Source: Aricia agestis (taxonomy: Eukaryota > Arthropoda > Insecta > Lepidoptera > Lycaenidae). From it: a stretch of DNA of 64,000 nt. Below the pieces are notes generated by a model. The model did no database searches and was not told the origin of the DNA. It worked only from the letters and a program-made list of their open reading frames with translations. Shown piece after piece: positions 42,726 through 54,589 of the stretch (position 1 is its first letter; the number at the start of each line of letters is the position of its first letter). The DNA is taken from positions 5,634,001-5,698,000 of the forward strand of contig NC_056412.1 of assembly GCF_905147365.1 (NCBI RefSeq), given 5' to 3'. The translations under genes and the position numbers were made by a program.

Positions 42726-44205
42726 CGATGTATTTTGAGATGAGAATAAGCTACCAAAACATACTAGGTTTACCAATGTACTAATTTATATTTACACATA
42801 CAACACTTATACAACGCTTTCTTTAATTTCACCATAGAATAATTTTTGCTACAACGCATCGTTTTTTAGTTATTGGCGAAAAACCAAAAATTGAGACCAT
42901 TGCCGCCCCACCTCCCTCCGGCTCACCTCCTAGACGTCAGGACTTTTAGTATGTTTTGTCCTTAACCACCCTGAATAAGTTCCTGCAGAAATTGCTTCGG
43001 TTCTCGCTCACGCATTCTACAACTACCTTGTTGAATGAGCTATTAGATTAGTTTATCATGAAAACGCTTTCCTACTAAAGCCGTTATTATTGGCTCTATC
43101 TAACTCTATCTTTAATCTACACCCTTTATACCTTTTATGCTTAATTTGTGGGTAAAAATTAGCTATATAATAGATGAAGCATTTACTCTGATCATAGATA
43201 TCGTGGATAACTGACTCTTGATGTTCCCGAAGTTTTGGCGAGGCAGAGCTGCTTCTACTACCATCTCCACGGCCAGAGCGTGTGTTTAATACTCCGCACT
43301 CCGCAGAATGAGGACAAGCTTTGTCGGCAGTAAAGGGATCAAAGAAGTAGTTTTCGGCGCCTAGTAGAACATTGGAAATTACTAGCATCATAAATTCTGG
43401 ATATTCGTATTCAATAAGTTCCCTTTATTTCAACGTGCATATAACTTAGGTGAAATTTCTAACGCGCACCTCAAAGTTATTTAATGTTGCTACGTTAAAA
43501 TTAATTACCACGAAAGTGGGGAGATTGTTGGCGGCGTTCCCTGCTCTTGGCAGCGATCTTGAATATCAATCTGGTTTTATTGCCGTATGTGGAGACCGGA
43601 GACGTCTCTAGCTTGGCTCGACGTTTCGTCTGAGCGTTTGCTTGTCGATTGTTAGATAATATTAATGGCATGAGTTTGCTTGAAATTATTTTTATATGTG
43701 CTCGTTCCTCGTGAAAAGGAATTCATACGTAACTATTTTGATCGATGACGAGACCGTGATACTTGACTGACGCCTAAATTGTTTTCAACACTTACTTCAT
43801 TCTACTTATGCACAAAATAATATAATGTAATACTTTACCTCTATTTTTTAACAAATACTTTTACGGGATATTTGATTGATAGATTTTATTTTTAGGGGTT
43901 TTTCTTTCTACTAAAAGTTGCAATATTTTATAACTAAACACATTTCCGTATTTACGAATCGGAAAAGTCAAATCCATTTCTAAAATGGATGCAAAAATGT
44001 TTGGAAGCGTCCCGGTCAATATGGACGTAGAAATTGAATGATGCTATTTTATCTTCGAAACAATATGTTCTCTATTTTTTGTTTGCCGTTTCTGTTTGCT
44101 TCCATCCAATCGCCTTTTCCCAGAAACTAGTTATACTATAGGAGTTTAATTGGACTTTCGCATTGTGCATTTCTACTAATAGTGCATACCGGTGGCACTG
44201 GACTT
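42726..44205. other. Unassigned DNA
   Basis: No confident feature. A 111-codon minus frame (43056-43391) begins MMLVISNVLLGAENYFFDPF but has no domain I can name and no splice support. Confidence 0.4.
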
Positions 44206-44933
44206 CTAAGGGCCAACCCACACTTACCACAACCACACCACATCGCAACCACAAAATGTCGTCGAGCAGTGGTTACGTGTGAATGGTGTCGCTGCAGATT
44301 TTTGTAGTTACCACAACGCAACTGCGTTGTGGTACCGACAAAATGTCGACGTGGTTGCGTTGACGCCAGTGGTTGCGATGTGGTAATATACTGTAATACT
44401 TCTTGAATAGAAGAAGAAGTTTCTTCTCAAACACGTACGTACATAACGTATTGTATAACATTTGGGATAGTTTTGGGCCATCTATATATATAAAACCAAA
44501 GGTGACTGACAGATTGACATAGTGATCTATCAACGCACAGTCCAAACCACTGGACGGATCGGGCTGAAATTTGGCATGCAGGTAGATGTTATGACGCAGG
44601 CATCCGCTAAGAAAGGATTTTAAAAAAATCTCCCTCTAAGGGGGTAAAATAGGGGATGAAAGTTTGTATGTAATAATACTGCTTAACGCGAGCGAAGCCG
44701 CGGGCAGAAGCTCGTTTTGACATAAGATGTATATTTTAACATAGCAATATATTTTTTTCTTGGATAAAATGTGTAATTTCGTACGTACTTGTACGAAATT
44801 CAATGAAACGAAGGGGGGGGGGCGGGGTGTGGGCGGTGTGCGCGCACTGTCATTGCATCGATGCAACGTTGTGGTTGCGATGTGGTCGGTATCACACAAT
44901 GGTCGGTTGTGGTACATGTGGGTTGGCCCTAAG
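44206..44933. mobile_element. Three-level nested insertion
   Basis: Level 1: a MITE with ends aagggccaacccacactta and gtgggttggccct and repeats of gtggttgcgatgtgg. Level 2: a family F repeat (44386-44476, resuming 44717-44800) interrupts it. Level 3: 44477-44716, starting ctatatatataaaaccaaag, containing ccactggacggatcgggctg and ending gcgaagccgcgggcagaagc, interrupts level 2. The order of insertion is MITE, then F, then the third repeat. Short open frames across it are by-products. Confidence 0.78.
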
Positions 44934-45602
44934 TGACATTTTGTACGGCACTATGAAGTTCTTTGTCTTGTTTGCACGGGACTGACTTTATTATTCACTG
45001 GATGTTTCGTGTGGCTCCGCAAAATGTATCCAGTGTCTTTCCCCGTGGTCTACTCTATATTTGTAGTAAATAACATGAAAATCGGTCCTGTCGTTTGTAA
45101 AATAATCATGTTCAAATAATAATTATCACCGCTTTTTCCAAAATTTTCCCTCCCATTAGTCGTTCAACGTACGGTGATGTTATATAGCCTAAAGTCTTTC
45201 TCGATTAATGGACTATTAAACTCAATAATAATTGTTCAACAACAAATCAACAAAATAACAAACTCCTTAGCTTTATAAGTATATATACATAGTTAGAATA
45301 AAAAGTTGTGGACCTCTGACATGTCATTGTGATTGCGCCAGCGTGAGTGATATTGTACTACCGGCAGCCGTTTATGACCGGTATGTGGAACCATTGGCGC
45401 AAATTTCGTGAATGTTTATTGCTTTAATAACATGTTTTGGCTTTGAGTGGAAACAATAAATTACTGTTGCTGTCTCTCTCCTTGTCAATTATGAAACAAA
45501 TTACAACGTATCATTTAGGAGACAATAGTTCCTGTTCACTAATTGTTTTGTTGGCTCATGCGTATGTTTATTATTTAATTTTGTTGTTTAATTTTATGTA
45601 TT
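44934..45602. repeat. Family C repeat (partial) in AT-rich DNA
   Basis: 45055-45250 has gaaaatcggtcctgtcgttt, caccgctttttcca and cctcccattagtcg, matching the 4561 block loosely. The rest is unassigned. Confidence 0.5.
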
Positions 45603-45720
45603 TTACAGCCCGCAACTCCGTTGCGCCAAAATTACATATTTCCAGGTTAAAAAGTCTCTTCTATGTCCTTTCCCTACCAAACGGCAAAATCTCTTTAGCG
45701 GCTTGGAGGTAACATACAGA
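45603..45720 (+). repeat. Family B repeat (plus, partial)
   Basis: cccgcaactccgttgcgcca, tctatgtcctttccctacc and ggaggtaacatacagacag in order; 5' bases absent. Confidence 0.75.
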
Positions 45721-46451
45721 CAGGAAGTATGGAATATGGATATTTTGCCACTATTTATTTATAATATTTTATTCTTCACTTCAAAATTACAAATCGCACG
45801 CTCAAAATCAATGTTTTTATATAAGTATACAAATATTGGGTAATTAATTGTACTGTTTAAGTGGACGTTACACTTTTAGCGCATCGTGTATGTTACTTCA
45901 ATAGTACAACAGAAAATGTAGTACCTATATAAAATAAAATAGGTTTATTTCAGGTATAACCCATAGAACCCATTAAGCTAACGATCACCTAGCAAAACAT
46001 ATTATTAAATGTAAGCTAGAGTCGGTATTGATATTAATTATTGCGATCCATTTAATACCGAATCTCGATTTAGATCACAAATTCCCATTTACCATTACAT
46101 AGAGAATATATCAAATATAATATAGATGTAGTGTTGAGACGTGCGCCCGACGCGGACGTTGAGTGTTTAATATGTGCATGGCTGCAGTATACGACGTTAC
46201 TCAGGACGCACCAGTAAATTGTATCAACACTATCTGAGCTAACTAGAACTGATGGAGGTTCCATATTAACATAGATATTTCCCTTTCATATATTTAGCTA
46301 CGATACTTTAAGAATACTTTTACGAGTAGTTTGTTTTCTCTTACTTTTGCATATTTTGTTTCTCACGTTTTTATCCTTGTGAAGGCGTTATATTTCCAAA
46401 GGCTTACCCAAAAATTTAAAGGTATTATTGAGTAAGGCAATCATGGAATTT
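45721..46451. other. Unassigned DNA
   Basis: No gene recognised. 46130-46255 is slightly GC-richer with a 64-codon minus frame of no known family. Confidence 0.45.
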
Positions 46452-46655
46452 AGCCATATACTAATAACATGAATGCAAAAGTGTGTATATCTGTATGTCT
46501 GTTATGTATCTTCACGCCCAAACCGCTGAACCGATTTTGCTGAAGTTTGGTATTGAGATACTTTGAGTCCCGGGAAAGGACTTTTCATCTCGGAAAAATG
46601 TACGGTTTCAGCGTGATAAGTAAACGAATTTTGGCACAACGGAGTTGCGGGACTC
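46452..46655 (-). repeat. Family B repeat (minus)
   Basis: tatgtatcttcacgcccaaa, ccgctgaaccgattttgctg, actttgagtcccgggaaagg and ggaaaaatgtacggttt are diagnostic. It ends at cacaacggagttgcgggact. Confidence 0.88.
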
Positions 46656-46723
46656 ACATTGTTAGGAATAATTATTTTTATTATAATAACATTGATTATA
46701 GTATATAACTTGTAAAGTAGTCC

Positions 46724-46882
46724 TTAGGGCCGGGACACAAAAACACGATACAATGTTGTACGATGTCGTGTCGTAGTTTTTTACGACGCGCGTCGTAGAT
46801 TTCCATGACACGACGTCGCATCGTGTCATGGAAATCATGAAGCGACGTTTTTTTGTGTCGTGTTTTTGTTTCCCGGCCCTTA
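46724..46882. mobile_element. MITE, cttagggccgggacac ends
   Basis: The left end gggccgggacacaaaaacac is matched by gtgtttttgtttcccggccc. Inside are acacgacgtcgcatcgtgtc and similar palindromic motifs. About 160 bp, non-coding. Confidence 0.85.
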
Positions 46883-47146
46883 CTCCTTATAAGTTAAGCC
46901 ATGTGTGGCAGCCCTGATGTCCCTGATGACGTCATTATATCTTTCTCTAATGGCGGTAACCGAGGCATAATTACGTGCAGCACTCGCTCGCATACATCAC
47001 GGAAGCGGTTGTAGGAAACGAGCAGGAGTGCCCAACCTTTTGTTCCATTGTTATAAAATAACATGCATGTGACACAAAACACCCCACGACCGATGTGTCA
47101 ATCATATTTAACAAAAAATCATGACGTGAGTCGTGATATACTAATA
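46883..47146. other. Unassigned DNA left of the BEL element
   Basis: No gene; ends in the AATA target copy (47143-47146). Confidence 0.5.
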
Positions 47147-47460
47147 TGTTTAATACGAATTAGAGGTATGACAGGTGACATAAGTACACAAAATAATATT
47201 GCCAATTGAGAACGTTGACATATAAAGATCCCACCTAGTATAGGTTCATATCTAGGCAGGTTAAATAGAAGTTGTTAGTTCGATAGTTGTTATTTTAGTT
47301 ATAGGATGTGATAACAGATGGCACTATACAAATTTTGTAGTCCGCTACATCGCGCTATCGAAAACTTTATGTGAGCCTATATAAGCCCGAGTTAGTTTCG
47401 AATAAACCGAGTTCCAACAGCAGTGTGGTGGTTTCATTGAGGTTACCCTACGCAGCAACA
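47147..47460 (+). repeat. BEL/Pao 5' LTR
   Basis: TGTTTAATAC...GCAGCAACA, with a TATATAA box at 47378-47384 and AATAAA at 47401-47406. Confidence 0.95.
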
Positions 47461-47485
47461 TATGGTGCCGAAACCAGGGAATTAA

Positions 47486-47735
47486 GTGAGTGAGTAGTAA
47501 GTGTAGTGGACAGTGAAGAAGTGAAGTGAAGTGAATAGTGAGTGCGGCAGACAAGGTAGGAACCCAGTGAATAGTGAGTGCGGTGGAACAGTGAATAGTG
47601 AGTGGACAGGACCCAAGTGACTAGTGAGTGCAAGTGACAGGACCATCGGATTGCAGTGACAGGGACCCTCGGATTGCAGTGACAGGAAGCTCGGATTGCA
47701 GTGACAGGAGATTCGGATTGCAGTGAGTAGTAGTA
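47486..47735 (+). repeat. Tandem repeats in BEL leader
   Basis: 47486-47640 is a series of gtgaatagtgagtg-type units. 47646-47725 has four copies of cggattgcagtgacagg with short spacers. This untranslated leader, between the primer-binding site and gag, would be part of the genomic RNA. Confidence 0.85.
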
Positions 47736-47881
47736 GGTGCAAGGACAATAGACCGTAAGTAGATTGTAAATAAGAGACTCTTCAAGTTAAGTGGCTTGGA
47801 CTTGTCAGTTATATGAGCTGTGCGAATTGTCTTCCGTGAAGTTTATGACAGTAGTATTTTGGCGCTATTGCGATTGACATA

Positions 47882-50095
47882 ATGGAGTCACTTTTACCGG
47901 AGCAAAAGGAAATTGGTACACAGATAAGCAAAGCTTTTCCGTATTATAAAAAGACAGCTAAAGACAAATTAACTTCAATTTATATTGACACCAGATTGGA
48001 AAGCTTAGAACAATTATGGACAAAATTTAGAGAAAACCATTATAAGATTGTAAGCGCTGTACCTGAGCCCGAAAGATCGCAAGTAGCTTATTTTGAGGAA
48101 GAGTGGTTTGACACTGTGGAAGAGAGATACATTGAATACAAAGCTAAATTAAGATTAGATATGATTAAGAGAAGTGAGATAAGAGATGCACCTGCGATTT
48201 CTGCATGTAACCAAAGCTGTAATCCCGCAAAGCCAGAGGTTAAATTACCCCAAATCCAACTTCCAACATTTTCGGGAGCATACGAAGAGTGGCAAAGCTT
48301 TCACGATATGTTCCTCTCGCTCATTCATAACAATGACTCTTTAAGTGCTGTGCAGAAGATGCATTATTTGAAGTGCGGTTTAAGAGGCGAGCCTGAGATG
48401 CTATTGCGAAGTATGACGACTACCGAATCAAATTACGCTGAAGCATGGGACAAATTAGTTAAGCGATACAGCAATAAGAGATATAATGCCAATGAGGTTT
48501 TGAAAAAGCTATTTTCATTGAAATCCGCAAATAGCAAATCCGCAGCCGCAATTAAGAATTTACTTGACACTACTGCCGTTTGTTTGAAATCGCTACAGAA
48601 TTTAGGAGTTGAGACGGATAAGTGGGATGTGATTATGATTTATATCACCGTCTCAAAGTTAGACTATGAGACACGAACGGAGTGGGAGTCGGAAGTAAGC
48701 CGTAGAGAGTCAGATGATTTCCCAACTTGGAATGCATTAGTTACATTTTTAGAGAAGAAATTCAGAACCTTAGAGATGTTGTCCGATTCCAAGTCCGGTC
48801 GCCGCTTGGCATCGTCCAATGAGATTAAAGTCCATCACTCTTCAACTGTCCAATATAAGAGAAGCTGCGTAATGTGCGAGAAACCACACTTGTTATACCA
48901 ATGCAAACAATTTGGATCTAAGTCTCCTCAAGAGAGAACAGAGTTTATAAAATCCAAGAGGCTTTGTTTCAATTGTTTTGCACTTACCCACAACGTCAAG
49001 AATTGCCATCAGACTGCGTGTTGCCGACGTTGTGGTAGGAGGCATCACACACTGCTGCATTATGAGAGAAGTCGGCCTCGAGAGAATTCCAGTCAGCCAA
49101 CTTCATCCACTGGTACTGCATCCAACTCAGTAGATGCAGTTCACAGTCATGAGAGAGAAACTCCAAAATATGAGACGAAAGTAGTAGCTAATTTTGCCAG
49201 TGAGAATTACCAAAAGCATAACAGAGTGTTGTTACCTACAGCTTTAGTGAGAATTAAATCACAAAATGGCTACTGTCAAAGTGCGCGTGTGTTAATTGAT
49301 CAAGGTTCAGAGACATCCTTTGTTGCTGAGAGTGTAGTGAAATCACTTGGTCTTAACCGCAAACCAGTTAATAGTTTAGTATCAGGTGTAGGTCAAAGCA
49401 AAGAGAATATATCTAAGAGTGTTGTTACTTTTGAGATAGAGTCACTTCATAATCGTGACTTTTATTTATCGATTAATGCATTTGTTTTAAATTCATTAAT
49501 ATCATTTCTTCCATCTTCCAAAGCTTGCATCCTGAACTGGCCAGATCTCGACCACTTACCTTTAGCAGATCCTTGTTATAGTTCACCTGGAAAAATAGAC
49601 ATTATTCTAGGAGTAGAGGGTTATAGTCAAATATTATTAAGTGGTCTTCTTAAGCATTCATCACCCAGTGGTCCGATTGCTCAGAATACCCAGCTAGGCT
49701 GGATCATATCAGGCAATGCAGGTCGCACAAGAGAGCAAACACCAAGAGCTATTAGTTATCACCTGAAAGTAAAAGAAGATAGTATGCTGAAACAATTTCG
49801 AGATATAGAGAGAAAGCCAGACATAAAGGAAAGGAAATTATGTAAAGAAGAAAAGAGATGTAAAGAAATAGATCAGACTACAGCTGCAAGAATTACTATA
49901 GGCAGACATGTTGTGAGATTACCCTTTCGAGATCCTGATCCACAGTGTATGTATGATAAATCCAAGGATGTCGGAATAAAGAGATCTAAACAGTTCTTAG
50001 GAAACAAATTTAACAGAGATGAGTTTAAGGAAGTACTTACCACGATGGATGTTGATCACGTAGCACAATCCCGTAGAGTTGCACGTTTTCACTGA
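47882..50095 (+). CDS. BEL/Pao Gag-protease polyprotein, truncated
   Basis: 737 codons from the first ATG after the leader. Order: N-terminal helical region; a DUF1759-type Gag domain (LPTFSGAYEEWQSFHDMF, MHYLKCGLRGEPEMLL, ~120-290); zinc-binding motifs CVMCEKPHLLYQC (~328), CFNCFALTHNVKNC (~361) and CCRRCGRRHHTLLH (~379); a DUF1758-type aspartic protease with VLIDQGSETSF (~468) and the IDIILGVEGYSQIL and LGWIISG features. It then breaks into about 100 residues from the start of RT and stops at 50093-50095. Full polyproteins of this family are roughly 1700 residues, so more than half is missing. Gag and protease look intact; polymerase function is lost. Confidence 0.92.
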   Translation: MESLLPEQKEIGTQISKAFPYYKKTAKDKLTSIYIDTRLESLEQLWTKFRENHYKIVSAVPEPERSQVAYFEEEWFDTVEERYIEYKAKLRLDMIKRSEIRDAPAISACNQSCNPAKPEVKLPQIQLPTFSGAYEEWQSFHDMFLSLIHNNDSLSAVQKMHYLKCGLRGEPEMLLRSMTTTESNYAEAWDKLVKRYSNKRYNANEVLKKLFSLKSANSKSAAAIKNLLDTTAVCLKSLQNLGVETDKWDVIMIYITVSKLDYETRTEWESEVSRRESDDFPTWNALVTFLEKKFRTLEMLSDSKSGRRLASSNEIKVHHSSTVQYKRSCVMCEKPHLLYQCKQFGSKSPQERTEFIKSKRLCFNCFALTHNVKNCHQTACCRRCGRRHHTLLHYERSRPRENSSQPTSSTGTASNSVDAVHSHERETPKYETKVVANFASENYQKHNRVLLPTALVRIKSQNGYCQSARVLIDQGSETSFVAESVVKSLGLNRKPVNSLVSGVGQSKENISKSVVTFEIESLHNRDFYLSINAFVLNSLISFLPSSKACILNWPDLDHLPLADPCYSSPGKIDIILGVEGYSQILLSGLLKHSSPSGPIAQNTQLGWIISGNAGRTREQTPRAISYHLKVKEDSMLKQFRDIERKPDIKERKLCKEEKRCKEIDQTTAARITIGRHVVRLPFRDPDPQCMYDKSKDVGIKRSKQFLGNKFNRDEFKEVLTTMDVDHVAQSRRVARFH

Positions 50096-51183
50096 TGTGT
50101 CTCAGGTGGCATATGCTGCAGCCGTGTACCTAAAGTCTAAGAGGTAAAGTGGTAATACTTACCTATATATCGTTGCAGCCAAACCTGTTCAAAAGCTTAT
50201 TAGTACTATTCCAAATTTTGAGTTGTGTGCAACTATGATTGGAGTAAAGGTGTTGTTTAAGGTATTCACAGATTGAAGATACCTAAGGAGAAGTTATTTG
50301 CCTGGTCCAATTCCACTCTACTTTTAGCTTTAGCTTGGCTTCGAAGAGAACCGAGTTGTTAGACCACAAGATAAAAGAGGTTTCCGAAATTTCGACCAGA
50401 ATACGACCACTGGATTCACATTGCCACAGATCAAAACCCACTGACTGTGCCTCAAGAACAAGAGGTACTTCGGTCAGAGAACTGAGAGCACGATTTGTGG
50501 TGGTATGTTCCAGACGTAATGCAAGTGAGTGATATTCCCTGTAAGAAAATAGATGTCAGCCCTGACATAGAAGCGAGAACAACCACGGTGCTGGCAATTT
50601 ATCCTAAAGAAGATTTGTTTAGCTGAGACTTCCAAACTTGAGTGAATCCAGAGAGTATTATTATACTGCATGAAAAGAGTCGGAAACCTAAAACAAAAGA
50701 AATGGACGAAGTATTTGATAGAAGTTTAAAAGCTGCGCAATCATTTTATTTCCAAGATTATTTAATTTGTCGGAGAACTACGAGAAGTGTTACGAAGAAA
50801 AACCAACTGCACCCCCTATCATCCATTTTCATTGAAACGGAGTGTTCAGGGTGGGCGGCCATATTACCCAATGTTCTTTTTCTTACAATGAGAAACAATT
50901 TTGCCTAGTGACTCGCTCGTCAGAGAGAGGGAGAGTACTAGCAACACTTACCTTTTTTGAGCCTGGTGGAAGTCACTTAAGTTTTATATCCAATCTACTT
51001 TTTGAGCGAGAACACAGATAATCCAATGCCCTTGACGTCCGATCACTTTTTGATCGGTAAACCACTGGATACAATTTCAGAACCAGATTATACTGAGAAG
51101 CGTCTAACTGGCGTTCAGCGATGGAAGCTTACTCAAAAGATGGTTAATGTGACTTTAAATAATATACTTAAATGTTTCCCATA
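50086..51183 (+). pseudogene. BEL/Pao RNase H and integrase remnants
   Basis: After an apparent deletion of the RT core, an alternative frame gives LHVFTDVSQVAYAAAVYLK (start of RNase H). Further pieces follow: IPNFELCATMIG, TDCASRTRG, LHPLSSIF and, at 51002-51183, LTSDHFLIGKPLD and RWKLTQKM, the C-terminal segment downstream of integrase. Stops and frame changes separate them, and the DDE core is not found between about 50910 and 51000. The pieces keep the normal order, so the region decayed by several deletions. Confidence 0.8.
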
Positions 51184-51690
51184 AAATGCTGTACCAGAAG
51201 TTATTGATTTTGTAGTATTTGAGATCAAAATATTTCATCAGCTAGAGATGACTGTGTATGAGATAAGAGTAGTTAAAACCATGCAGGTAAAGACAACCTT
51301 ACCAGAGTAGTTATTATTAAACCAGTTATCAAAAATACTATCTGTGAACGTCCATATAATAAGTTGTGTTCATTGCGAAAAGCCTAATAAGTTTTGTTTA
51401 ATTTGAGTTATGTTTTTACTTGCATTATATCTTGTGTGTCTACTGTTACTTAATTGTGAGTTTGAATGATAGTGTAAAATTGTTTACTTTTCAAGTTTCA
51501 TGTGTTTAAGTTACATTGTTGCTCTTTACACCAAGGAGATTGTTGATATTTATTGTTAAGTCAAATGTGTGAATGTCAAGTTTGAGAAAGTTAACATTTT
51601 CATGTGATTGTAATAGCAACAAGATGTAAGTTAACTAGCTTTTTTCTTTTTATAAGTTTGAAAAGGAACGAGTCCTTTTGGTGGGCGGGA
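51184..51690 (+). other. BEL 3' internal non-coding region
   Basis: T-rich sequence with no frame. A short purine stretch, ggtgggcggga, ends at the LTR and is the likely polypurine tract. Confidence 0.6.
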
Positions 51691-52004
51691 TGTTTAATAC
51701 GAATTAGAGGTATGACAGGTGACATAAGTACACAAAATAATATTGCCAATTGAGAACGTTGACATATAAAGATCCCACCTAGTATAGGTTCATATCTAGG
51801 CAGGTTAAATAGAAGTTGTTAGTTCGATAGTTGTTATTTTAGTTATAGGATGTGATAACAGATGGCACTATACAAATTTTGTAGTCCGCTACATCGCGCT
51901 ATCGAAAACTTTATGTGAGCCTATATAAGCCCGAGTTAGTTTCGAATAAACCGAGTTCCAACAGCAGTGTGGTGGTTTCATTGAGGTTACCCTACGCAGC
52001 AACA
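51691..52004 (+). repeat. BEL/Pao 3' LTR
   Basis: Identical by eye to 47147-47460 and followed by the second AATA. Confidence 0.95.
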
Positions 52005-52008
52005 AATA

Positions 52009-52508
52009 CGATCGATTAACATGTTTTATTGATAATGTCATGTTGTGTTTCTATTACGATATTTTAAGCTTTGCCAGGTTTATAACACAAAAAAATTCTA
52101 ATATCTAAATTTATAAAATTTCTAAATACTAATATTATTATGGAAATGATTAAATATTACGGTATCTGCTTGTGTAGCGGAGTATGCATAATAATTCAAT
52201 TAGGTTATATGTGCTTGAAGCATAATTAAGATGCATCGCTGGATATAATATTACTCAAGCGGCAGTACAATCTTAAGGACATCGATGTAAAACTAGATGC
52301 ACGGTAAACATTGTTTTATATACTTAACTCAGTTTAAAAAAAATATATATATAAAATAATTATTCTTTAATAAAGAGTTTAAACACCTCTGGTAATCATT
52401 CTGTGCTGGAATCCTAATTAAAAATCGCTTTTAATAATTATTGGAAATAGCGAAATTAAAGTGTTCTCAATTGCAATTAAACAGCAATTTTGACCATCGT
52501 TAAATATA
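52009..52508. other. AT-rich DNA
   Basis: Nothing recognised. Confidence 0.55.
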
Positions 52509-52765
52509 TACAGGATGTACCAAAAATAAGTGATAATACTTTAGGGTGTGTACTTGTTCCTTGTAGAGAGTTCATTGTGAAAGTAGCAGCGCTGAAATAC
52601 TAAAAAATTTTTTCACTTTTGTTTGGGGATACTCGGGGCTCTTGCCCATACAAAAGTGAAAAAAAAAATTTGGTCTTTCAGCGCTGCTACTTTCACAATG
52701 AACTCTCTACAAGGAACACGTACACACCCTAAAGTATTATCACTTATTTTTGTTACACACTGTAT
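52509..52765. mobile_element. Foldback element, about 115-bp arms
   Basis: tacaggatgtaccaaaaata pairs with tatttttgttacacactgta, continuing through agtgataatactttagggtg, gtagagagttcattgtgaaa and gtagcagcgctgaaa. Its end is shared by fragments at 18854, 35152 and 39379. Confidence 0.9.
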
Positions 52766-54589
52766 TAATAGTGAGGCTTTGATCCACTTCGGTATATTTT
52801 TTTTCCAAATTTGAAGGCATTTTATTTTCCTTGGCCTAGCAAATTAAAAGCACTCACAATGAATTCTTACAAACTGTTTTAGTAAGTTTCACAATAATAG
52901 TTTTTATCACAATCTGAAGATAATCTTCGCTGCGCATTGAGGACAATGCCAATTTACTTAGTTATTATTACTTATGTGGGTAAAATAATGACTGAATATT
53001 ATTACCTATTATGGAGCTCGTGTCATGGTCACCGGTTCAAGGAAACAACGCTGAGAGCCGAGAACACAAACAGTAAAACAACGTTTAAACCATAGTTTAA
53101 ACTTAAGAGTAGATTTTGAGAGTCCGTAGCTTTAAATGGAACTAACAGTTTTACCCACAATTTTTAATAGCAGAAGAGCGGATTCACTGTTTGACAGCTC
53201 GACTCTTCTGTTATTAGAAAGTTACTCGTACAAAATATTTGAAATAGTTATAAAATAACTTGAAGATGACTTGAATGCAGGTGGTAAAGCAATACTGACG
53301 TAAGCAGGTTGGTTGGTTTTCATGTAGAAAAAGGGTCAAAAGGTTTATAGACAAATCGTTATGAAATAACGTCTGTTATGTTGTGTTTTTGTGGTGTCGA
53401 AAATGCTGAGACGTGAAAACGAAGAAAATAATGGTGGCTTAAAAACAACTCATATAGAGTGTCGGCAAAGTTTCTTTGTAAAATTAGGGTAGACGATTTG
53501 TATGCTGTTTTGCCGTTCTCATGGTTAGAAGGTTGTGAAAAAAGTGCAAAATTATTTAAAAAAATATATTTTTATTGGTTGGAAAACAAAGTTTGTATTG
53601 TAAATGTTTCATAATATAAAGTTACTAAGACGTATTTTTCTAGACCCTGCAGCGAACTTCAAATCAAATTCGATAACGAAGGTTTAACTGTCGTTAACAA
53701 TTTGGTGTTACTGGCTCCAACTTGAGGAATGGTTAAGGGCATACCTGTCGCTTGTTTTATCAACGTAATTTGCAAATCACGTAGATTACATATGTAATGT
53801 GTGAGATATGAACAGAGGTGTAATGAATAGCGAACATTTAACTTAATAAATTAAATATTCAGCTACTGAATCATAGTGATAATATCAATTTGAATATGAA
53901 GGCGTTCATAAATCTCTAATAACTTGTACGAAGTCATATCCAATAATTAGTATGATGAAATCGTATAAAATCTAATTAATCTACAAAATTGATTGAGATT
54001 TGAGGTTCAATGGTTAATATTTGTAAGTCATACATTATATATTTTGAATGTAATTTAACAACATTACAATGTAATATTATCATAATTTAAAATATATTAC
54101 CATGAAAACCTTACTTGGTGATATAACTTACAAGTAGATTTTTGTTTTCATGAATTCTAAATTTCAATCTAACTTTTACAACTACATAACAATTGTAAAT
54201 TATTATTATTAACAAAATATTCCGAGAGCATGCTTGTTTTCGTCAAACAAGTTAAGTCGTTGTTCACAGGCTTCGGTTGTCTGTGGCTCGTTTAATACAA
54301 ACTTAATTTACAGTTGATTTAGATTTATTACACTTGGTACTTCGCGACAAACAACAGCACATTAATCCTAATACGAAAGTATCAAAAGTTGTGTGTTGTT
54401 TTGAGTTTGTTCACCGTCGTTAACTATGAGTAATGAATCGTTCCGACTTGACAAACTGTTCAAGTGTAACACTGCATTTTCTGTTTTGCTGTTAATTGAT
54501 AATGTAACACAGCACTATTAAGGCTCTTTTGGTTCGCGGTCAAAATCAGAGGCCGTACCCAAAGACTTTTATCAGTTTAAATAGAATTC
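52766..54589. other. AT-rich DNA, one small hairpin
   Basis: 1.8 kb without gene or family match. 53166-53214 is a weak hairpin (taatagcagaagag / ctcttctgttatta). Confidence 0.5.

Larger units (their letters stand above)
47147..52004 (+). mobile_element. BEL/Pao LTR retrotransposon with gutted pol
   Basis: Two 314-bp LTRs, identical by eye, are flanked by AATA (47143-47146 and 52005-52008). The primer-binding site starts tggtgccgaaaccaggga two bases after the 5' LTR; I did not identify the tRNA. A 421-bp leader with tandem repeats precedes gag-protease. RT is missing; RNase H and integrase survive as short pieces in several frames. LTR identity shows a recent insertion, so the deletions probably predate this jump and the copy was mobilised in trans. 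Confidence 0.93.

Noticed and set aside
43056..43391. Host exon on the minus strand
   Set aside because: No recognisable domain, no clear splice sites, composition not distinctive.
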